Origin: a virus
Reading direction: 5' to 3' (one strand)
Length of the DNA stretch: 55,235 nucleotides
IMG/VR virus record: IMGVR_UViG_3300025121_000064
Span: 1 to 55,235 of that record
The position numbers and the translations under genes were made by a program. This document shows positions 50,770 through 55,235 of this stretch, piece by piece; the first letter of the stretch is position 1, and the number at the start of each line of letters is the position of its first letter. Under the pieces are notes generated by a model. The model made no database searches and was not told where the DNA came from. It worked only from the letters and a program-made list of their open reading frames with translations.

Positions 50770-51273
50770 GTGGAGAACGAGAACGTCGCCACGGCTGACC
50801 AAGTCGCAGTCACAGCGGAAGCCACCATCAATCCGGCAGAACTGCTGGAGAGCCTGGGCCAGCTGGCCGCCCAGATGGAAAAGGTGAACCCTGCCGGAGC
50901 CAAGCAGATCCGGGCCCAGGCAGTCCGCCTGGAGAAGCAGATGCAGAAGGTGGTGGATGTGTTCCCGGCCTACGAGGAGGCAAAGCTGGAGGAGGCCCTG
51001 GATGCCTTCCACAGCGAGTATGCCGACTCGCCCGACACCACCGAGTTCCTGATGGTCAGGGGCAGCGAGGTGCGGAGGATGAAACTGGACCGCAACAACT
51101 GCTACATTACCTCCACCGGCATCAAGAAGATCCTCCAGCCGGCCAGAGAGAACTCTGGCGGCATCAACCCGCAGGCTCTCTCCATCACCTTGAACCAGGA
51201 CGGCACCTTCACCCTGGAGCCCAGCCACGCCGGGGTGGACTACAAGGACCACCTGGCCAACAAGTGGAAATAG
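50770..51273 (+). CDS. Hypothetical protein, 167 aa
   Basis: GTG start after AGGAGACCAAAA. Helical N-terminal 100 residues, then SEVRRMKLDRNN and a beta-rich end. No family recognised. Confidence 0.7.
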   Translation: MENENVATADQVAVTAEATINPAELLESLGQLAAQMEKVNPAGAKQIRAQAVRLEKQMQKVVDVFPAYEEAKLEEALDAFHSEYADSPDTTEFLMVRGSEVRRMKLDRNNCYITSTGIKKILQPARENSGGINPQALSITLNQDGTFTLEPSHAGVDYKDHLANKWK

Positions 51274-51297
51274 GCCTTTGCAAACCAGACCAAAGAG

Positions 51298-51320
51298 ACC
51301 GCCTTCGGGCGGTTTTCTTT
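51298..51320 (+). terminator. Rho-independent terminator
   Basis: ACCGCC-TTCG-GGCGGT stem-loop followed by TTTCTTTT. Confidence 0.9.
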
Positions 51321-51365
51321 TGCTTCAATAATTTCAACCAGTTAAAAATAAAAGGAGTCAAACCA

Positions 51366-51743
51366 ATGACTCAGGAAGAACGGCAGGCTAAGCTGATAGA
51401 GACCGCACAGAAGATCGGGTTTAAAGGGGACAAAGAGGACCAGGGTATCTTTGGCCCTGATTCTTTCGTGGCCGGAGTTCAACTGAAGAACGTGCTGGAG
51501 GAGTTGACAGTGAACGAGGACGTTTTCAACAGCTTCATGGAGATGAACGAGCACCAGCAATTCTCGGTGATCGCCACCGGCATCAGGACCGCTCAGCAGA
51601 GCCTGGTTACCAAGTGGAACGAGTACATCAGGGTGGCGATGGAATACCGGATCGAAGCCATCAAGGAAGACCAGCGCCAGACGGCCATCTCCGGCATCTC
51701 AAAGCAGGCCAGCTCAAAGCTGCCGGACGGGACGGGCAAATGA
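51366..51743 (+). CDS. Hypothetical protein, 125 aa
   Basis: ATG after AAAAGGAGTCAAACC. Helical; contains NEHQQFSVIATGIRT. No family recognised. Overlaps the next start by four bases. Confidence 0.7.
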   Translation: MTQEERQAKLIETAQKIGFKGDKEDQGIFGPDSFVAGVQLKNVLEELTVNEDVFNSFMEMNEHQQFSVIATGIRTAQQSLVTKWNEYIRVAMEYRIEAIKEDQRQTAISGISKQASSKLPDGTGK

Positions 51744-52000
51744 GCTGGAACAGCAAGTCACCTGCAGCGGTGGTGGAAGCGCCAATCACCTTCCAGTTCG
51801 CCAAGAAGAAAGTCATCGAGATCAGAACCGGCGTGTTCAAGCCATCGGATCCTCCCAAGATAGACAAGGACTACATCTGGTCGGGCCCGGTGGAAGGCTA
51901 CTGCCTGGGACACCTCTGCGAGACCTGCGGAAAGCCTTTCGCAGTGCACAGCTCGGACGAGGCCATGTGCCCGACTGACCGGATGAAACGGGTGGACTAA
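51740..52000 (+). CDS. Small Cys-rich protein, 86 aa
   Basis: ATG overlaps the previous stop. CETCGKPFAVHSSDEAMC resembles a zinc site, with CLGHL upstream. Function unknown. Confidence 0.68.
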   Translation: MSWNSKSPAAVVEAPITFQFAKKKVIEIRTGVFKPSDPPKIDKDYIWSGPVEGYCLGHLCETCGKPFAVHSSDEAMCPTDRMKRVD

Positions 52001-52201
52001 GAACGTCCCCCCTATGATGGGGGTTGACGAGCGGTCCCAGTGCGAGGCTGGGCCCAGAATGATCTGGTGTGGTTAAAACCCGACAACCAGCCGCTGTAAA
52101 GAAGTGCTGCAAGGACGGCCGTGTGGTCCGGTAGAAGTCCGGTTAAATCGTCCTCACTGAGCAGAGCCACACAACAACATAATTTTTAACCAAGGAGATT
52201 T
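52001..52201 (+). ncRNA. Candidate structured RNA (about 200 bases)
   Basis: No gene fits here. Hairpins are visible: CCCCC-TATGAT-GGGGG (52007-52022), CCCAG with CTGGG near 52036-52052, and CCGG arms near 52130-52141. GTGTGG at 52069-52074 can pair with CCACAC at 52167-52172, closing a larger domain. ACGTCCCCCC also occurs at 11661 in the other candidate RNA. No family recognised. Confidence 0.45.
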
Positions 52202-52633
52202 ATGGAGAACGAGAAAAAGCTCTGGCGGCATATGCTGACGGAGAAGATGGAAGGGAACAGCACCACCGCACTGGGCAATTACGAGGAGATAGACGTGATC
52301 GGGGTTTTCTTCATGGAAGCCCACAAGTACGCCGGTCACCACATCATTCGCAAACTGAACGAAGACGGGCCCCTGAAGGATACCTCCATTGACAAGAGCG
52401 AGATCATCAAGGCTTTCTGGGCGCAGTATCCACAGGACAAGAAGGCCAAAGTGCTGGAGCTGGTGTCCGAGGATGTGGCAGCCTGCCTGATCTACTACTC
52501 GGCGAGTCTGGCAGTTACAATCGCACAGCATACGTTCAATCAAGGTCCTGCGATAAGGATACTGAGCAGTCTGGACGGCTTTCTTAAGCGGCCCCTTGCC
52601 GACCCGGACCATCCGAACCACAACGAAGGATAG
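52202..52633 (+). CDS. Hypothetical protein, 143 aa
   Basis: ATG after AAGGAGATTT. Helical, with a His-rich HKYAGHHIIRKLN stretch. No family recognised. Confidence 0.7.
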   Translation: MENEKKLWRHMLTEKMEGNSTTALGNYEEIDVIGVFFMEAHKYAGHHIIRKLNEDGPLKDTSIDKSEIIKAFWAQYPQDKKAKVLELVSEDVAACLIYYSASLAVTIAQHTFNQGPAIRILSSLDGFLKRPLADPDHPNHNEG

Positions 52634-52671
52634 CTAATCAATATTATATTATAGAAGGGAGGTGACAATAC

Positions 52672-52989
52672 ATGGCAGAAGAATATCCCAGACCATCAAG
52701 CGCCTGGACAGTGGCGGAAGTGCTGGATCTCAAGCCCCTGCCGGCACTGGCCGACGGGCAGGCGTCCACGCTGTGCGAGGCCGAGATCAAGATCAGGGTT
52801 CTGGTCAAGTCCAAGGACGTCGAGATCCTGAACGGGCCCGAGATCAACAAGGGCGACCTGGTTTCAGGCTTCCTGAACCTGGAGTTCCGGAAGAACGACC
52901 CCAAGAAGACCAACGTCTACCTGGGCGGCATACGCAAGTATGTGCCCAAGGACCAGCGGGTAGCGGAACCGGAGCCGGTGAACGCCTGA
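52672..52989 (+). CDS. Beta-rich hypothetical protein, 105 aa
   Basis: ATG after AAGGGAGGTGACAATAC. An alternating hydrophobic strand pattern over residues 30-90 could be an OB-fold, but no signature is seen. May bind single-stranded nucleic acid. Confidence 0.65.
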   Translation: MAEEYPRPSSAWTVAEVLDLKPLPALADGQASTLCEAEIKIRVLVKSKDVEILNGPEINKGDLVSGFLNLEFRKNDPKKTNVYLGGIRKYVPKDQRVAEPEPVNA

Positions 52990-53015
52990 AAGGACGAGGT
53001 GCCCTTTTAGTGAAC

Positions 53016-53050
53016 AACCCCTCAAGCAGAAATGCTTGGGGGGTTTCTTA
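53016..53050 (+). terminator. Rho-independent terminator
   Basis: AACCCCTCAAGCA-GAAA-TGCTTGGGGGGTT stem-loop, then TTCTT. Confidence 0.85.
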
Positions 53051-53095
53051 GGTATAACCTATCCAGTCAACCAAAAAGTTTACAAGGAGGATACC

Positions 53096-53332
53096 ATGCC
53101 AGAGAGAAAGATGGTCTATGGCAAGAAAGAGCCTGACCACTTCGCACCCATCGCCACCTACATCGCCGGCAAGACCTTCAGCACCTACTCCCACATCGCT
53201 CCCCACATCATCGGAGCTAACCTGCTGGGGCCCACTGACGACAAGCCTTACCAGCTGCTGTTCAAGAAGGTCATCATTGAGATGGCCGGAATGATCGGTT
53301 ACACAGTCAGCTTCCGGGAGATGAAGAAATGA
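53096..53332 (+). CDS. Small protein, 78 aa
   Basis: ATG after AAGGAGGATACC. Compact, with YSHIAPHIIGANLLGP and a helical end. No family recognised. Next start overlaps by four bases. Confidence 0.7.
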   Translation: MPERKMVYGKKEPDHFAPIATYIAGKTFSTYSHIAPHIIGANLLGPTDDKPYQLLFKKVIIEMAGMIGYTVSFREMKK

Positions 53333-53766
53333 CAAACTACATCGAACGGGACGGGAAGATCTTCTGGAGAAAGCCGGTGGCCAAGGTCGGCGGATGCCCG
53401 GTGGCAGACCGGCTGGTCCCCGAGGAGAAGATAGCCAGGTATTTGATGCTGGAGCTTCGCAGGGGAGGAGGAACGAACAGCCAAACTTGTCGTGCCCTAC
53501 GCTCCGAAACCAGGCAGGTCTACCACATTCACTTCACCGACAAGGACATGAGGGGCATTCTCAGACGGATGCAGATCCAGGGTAAGCCGGTGGTCAGCAC
53601 ACCGCACGGGTTCGCGCTGGCCACCAAAGCGCAGGTGGCACAGCAGGCAGCCAGGATGATGAAGCACGGCTTCGCTGAGGTGATGTATGCCCGGAGACTC
53701 CTGGGCAGCAGGCTCTGGTATAGGCTGGTGGGCCAGCTGAGGCTGAACCTGAAAGCGAGGGGGTGA
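53329..53766 (+). CDS. Basic hypothetical protein, 145 aa
   Basis: ATG overlaps the previous stop. Basic and helical; the LRRMQIQGKPVVSTPHGFALA stretch suggests a helix-turn-helix. Could be DNA-binding. Confidence 0.68.
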   Translation: MTNYIERDGKIFWRKPVAKVGGCPVADRLVPEEKIARYLMLELRRGGGTNSQTCRALRSETRQVYHIHFTDKDMRGILRRMQIQGKPVVSTPHGFALATKAQVAQQAARMMKHGFAEVMYARRLLGSRLWYRLVGQLRLNLKARG

Positions 53767-53771
53767 TAATT

Positions 53772-54002
53772 ATGAAGAAGAAACCACCTTGTTTGAGTCA
53801 TACCCCAGATTATGTTGCACACGATTTGACGTTGCAAAACCTTTTCAACGACCAGATGCTATCGCTACGTCAAAAGCTGGAGATCTATATCCATGAGAAG
53901 CGCTGGCGTCGTGAAAACTCCATAAATGCTTCCATTTTTGGAATTGAGCCTGCTGTGCAGGAAGGAATATTTGAAGATCTCGAACGTTTGATGGGGAGGT
54001 AA
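53772..54002 (+). CDS. Helical hypothetical protein, 76 aa
   Basis: ATG at 53772 (GAGGGGGTGAT upstream; GTG 53763 also possible). Basic helix KLEIYIHEKRWRRE. No family recognised. AT-richer than its neighbours. Confidence 0.65.
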   Translation: MKKKPPCLSHTPDYVAHDLTLQNLFNDQMLSLRQKLEIYIHEKRWRRENSINASIFGIEPAVQEGIFEDLERLMGR

Positions 54003-54004
54003 AC

Positions 54005-54601
54005 GTGAAGAAGGACACCATCCGGCTTCTCATCACCTTGGACTGCAACCTGAGCTGTTCCTACTGCTGCAATAAACAGCAGAGGGTTTACAGCCAGTTC
54101 CAGAAGAAGACCTTTTCGGAGATTGACTTCAGCAAATACCAGAACGTCTGTATCACAGGTGGGGAGCCATTCCTGAAGAAAGACCTGCTTTACCAGATCA
54201 TAGATGACATACCGGAGGGGAAGAATGTTTACCTCTACACCAACGGAGTTCTCATCACAGACGAGGACGTGGTGCGGTTGCGTTCTCTGGAGAAGGCAGG
54301 ACGGATCAAGGGCATCAACATCGGGTTCCACGAAGGGCAGAATGAATTTCTTCTGGAGTTGGAGAAGCGACACCCGACTGGACATATACCTCTGCGCTTC
54401 CTGAGATTGCAGTTCGAGAGGAAAGCCTGGGAAAGATACCAGAGGATCGAAGGTCTCAGTTGGATCCACGACAGCCTTTACCTGAAACATCCACGAAGTT
54501 TCAAATTCTTGACTCTCAACGACTGCGACAGACCGAACGAGGACTGGGTTCAGCTTCAGGCGGTGCCGGCAGTGCGGAGAATTGCCAGGGAGGTAACATA
54601 A
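54005..54601 (+). CDS. Radical-SAM enzyme (small)
   Basis: 198 residues, GTG start at 54005 after GATGGGGAGGTAAAC. LDCNLSCSYCCNK gives the CxxxCxxC iron-sulphur motif (Cys14, 18, 21), and ITGGEPF (about 50-55) the SAM-binding GGE motif. The protein is short, so the second half of the barrel is reduced. The substrate is unknown: RNA, peptide or base modification are possible (QueE-like enzymes occur in phages, but this is not shown). The C-terminal AVRRIAREV overlaps the next Shine-Dalgarno. Confidence 0.82.
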   Translation: MKKDTIRLLITLDCNLSCSYCCNKQQRVYSQFQKKTFSEIDFSKYQNVCITGGEPFLKKDLLYQIIDDIPEGKNVYLYTNGVLITDEDVVRLRSLEKAGRIKGINIGFHEGQNEFLLELEKRHPTGHIPLRFLRLQFERKAWERYQRIEGLSWIHDSLYLKHPRSFKFLTLNDCDRPNEDWVQLQAVPAVRRIAREVT

Positions 54602-54885
54602 TGCCAAAGATCAATAACCCCAAGTTCATCAGGGGAGCAAACAGGACCCCCATTGTTTACAACAGGCTTAAGCCCTGCCCGGACTGCGGAGGCCACCGGA
54701 TATGGCTCTGCGACGAGAACATGAGGATAGTGCTGGGAAACGACGCTCCCATAGAGAATCCCCGCTGGCAGTATTACTGCGACAGCTGCGACTACCAGGG
54801 ACCCTTTGCAATAACCAAATATGAGGCGAAGCTCGCCTGGAATAAACTTGAAAGGAAAAAGAGAAATGATAGAGAAACTAACTAA
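54601..54885 (+). CDS. Lar-like zinc-ribbon protein
   Basis: 94 residues, ATG after GGGAGGTAACATA. LKPCPDCGGHR, CDSCDYQGP and EAKLAWNKLE follow the Lar (restriction alleviation) family pattern: two CxxC pairs and a WN end. Lar proteins modulate host restriction enzymes in some phages; this role is inferred. Confidence 0.62.
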   Translation: MPKINNPKFIRGANRTPIVYNRLKPCPDCGGHRIWLCDENMRIVLGNDAPIENPRWQYYCDSCDYQGPFAITKYEAKLAWNKLERKKRNDRETN

Positions 54886-55235
54886 ATCACAAGAGAAACG
54901 CATTCCTGAATTCAACAAGAAATGGAATGCAATAGGTTATAACACAGAACCCGTCGACCGGAAGAAATCTACAGAAGCAATCAAAAATTATTTAGCCGTT
55001 GCAAATATTAAATGTAAAGATGTAATGTATTTTTCTTCTCCCATGATGTGCAATTTGGCTTATAGTATTTTGAGGACCCAACTGGGGACCCAACTGGGGA
55101 CCCAACTGGGGAGCCAACTGTGGACCCAACTGAGGGACCAACTGGGGAGCCAACTGGGGAACCAACTGGGGAGCCAACTGGGGACCCAACTGGGGGACCA
55201 ACTGGGGAGCCAACTGGGGAACCAACTGTGGACCC
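54866..55235 (+). CDS. DUF6745 protein, N-terminal part (continues at 1-812)
   Basis: ATG at 54866 overlaps the previous gene by 20 bases; AAGGAAAAAGAGAA lies upstream. The open frame runs to the window end and continues at base 3 of the window with no stop, giving 354 residues in total. The first 68 residues (KLTKSQEKRIPEFNKKW, then a PVDRKKSTEA segment) match DUF6745 N-termini; xQLG repeats follow. Confidence 0.85.
   Translation, partial: MIEKLTKSQEKRIPEFNKKWNAIGYNTEPVDRKKSTEAIKNYLAVANIKCKDVMYFSSPMMCNLAYSILRTQLGTQLGTQLGSQLWTQLRDQLGSQLGNQLGSQLGTQLGDQLGSQLGNQLWT
55077..55235. repeat. 12-bp tandem repeat, right part
   Basis: Continuation of the CCAACTGGGGAN array, with four further copies before the duplicated 117 bases. 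Total about 20 copies in the circle. Confidence 0.9.
55119..55235. repeat. Terminal direct repeat (copy 2)
   Basis: Identical to 1-117; marks the circle joint. Confidence 0.85.

Noticed and set aside
54992-55225. Minus-strand PQL-repeat frame at the right end
   Set aside because: A reverse-strand reading of the same tandem array; no ribosome site and no domain.

Overview
The window looks like one complete circular (or circularly permuted) virus-like genome of about 55,118 bp. Its first 117 bases are repeated exactly as its last 117. A single reading frame (54866 to the end, then on through 1-812) encodes a recognisable DUF6745 protein across that joint. Host signals are bacterial: strong Shine-Dalgarno sequences, three consensus sigma70-type promoters on the plus strand and one on the minus strand, Rho-independent terminators, and two peptidoglycan hydrolases. 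By eye the DNA is moderately GC-rich, with AT-rich islands at the HNH endonuclease genes, the DUF6745 gene and parts of some surface-protein-like genes. Genes are tightly packed, many overlap by 1-4 bases, and nearly all lie on the plus strand. I cannot name the host phylum.

Layout. (1) 0-20.4 kb, non-structural module: DUF6745 and its companion, a Ycf46-type AAA+ ATPase with DUF1257 (Ycf35) and DUF2997 partners, many small Cys-rich proteins, a second AAA+ ATPase, a PD-(D/E)XK nuclease with four late cysteines, an AAA_24/RecA-like ATPase, a RuvC-like nuclease and two HNH homing endonucleases. A roughly 600-bp gene-free stretch (11113-11735) looks like a large structured RNA. (2) 20.4-22.3 kb: terminator, consensus promoter, HNH endonuclease, replication-initiator-like protein, terminator. 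(3) 22.4-42.3 kb, virion module behind its own promoter: scaffold-like and transglutaminase-like proteins, several membrane-anchored proteins, two adjacent beta-rich capsid candidates (30473-31189 and 31278-32075), membrane-linked glucosaminidase and M15 peptidase, spanin-like proteins, and variable surface proteins. (4) 42.3-43.8 kb, a minus-strand cassette: DUF2997, a small gene, serine recombinase, two zinc-ribbon genes; it faces the virion module across a bidirectional terminator. (5) 43.9-48.9 kb: surface-like proteins and a 964-residue protein of unknown fold. (6) 49-55 kb: DNA adenine methylase with an extra N-terminal domain, small unknown genes, a roughly 200-base structured intergenic region, a radical-SAM protein and a Lar-like zinc ribbon.

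I could recognise no terminase, portal, tape-measure, tail-tube or DNA-polymerase gene. Together with the many membrane-anchored products in the virion module and membrane-tethered lytic enzymes, this suggests a tailless, perhaps membrane-containing, dsDNA virus of a lineage I do not recognise. That is inference: capsid fold and packaging motor are not proven from sequence alone. Two motif patterns stand out: a short DG(V/I)RxI motif near the C-termini of unrelated non-structural proteins, and a repeated QVG tripeptide in virion-module proteins, which could be a processing site.
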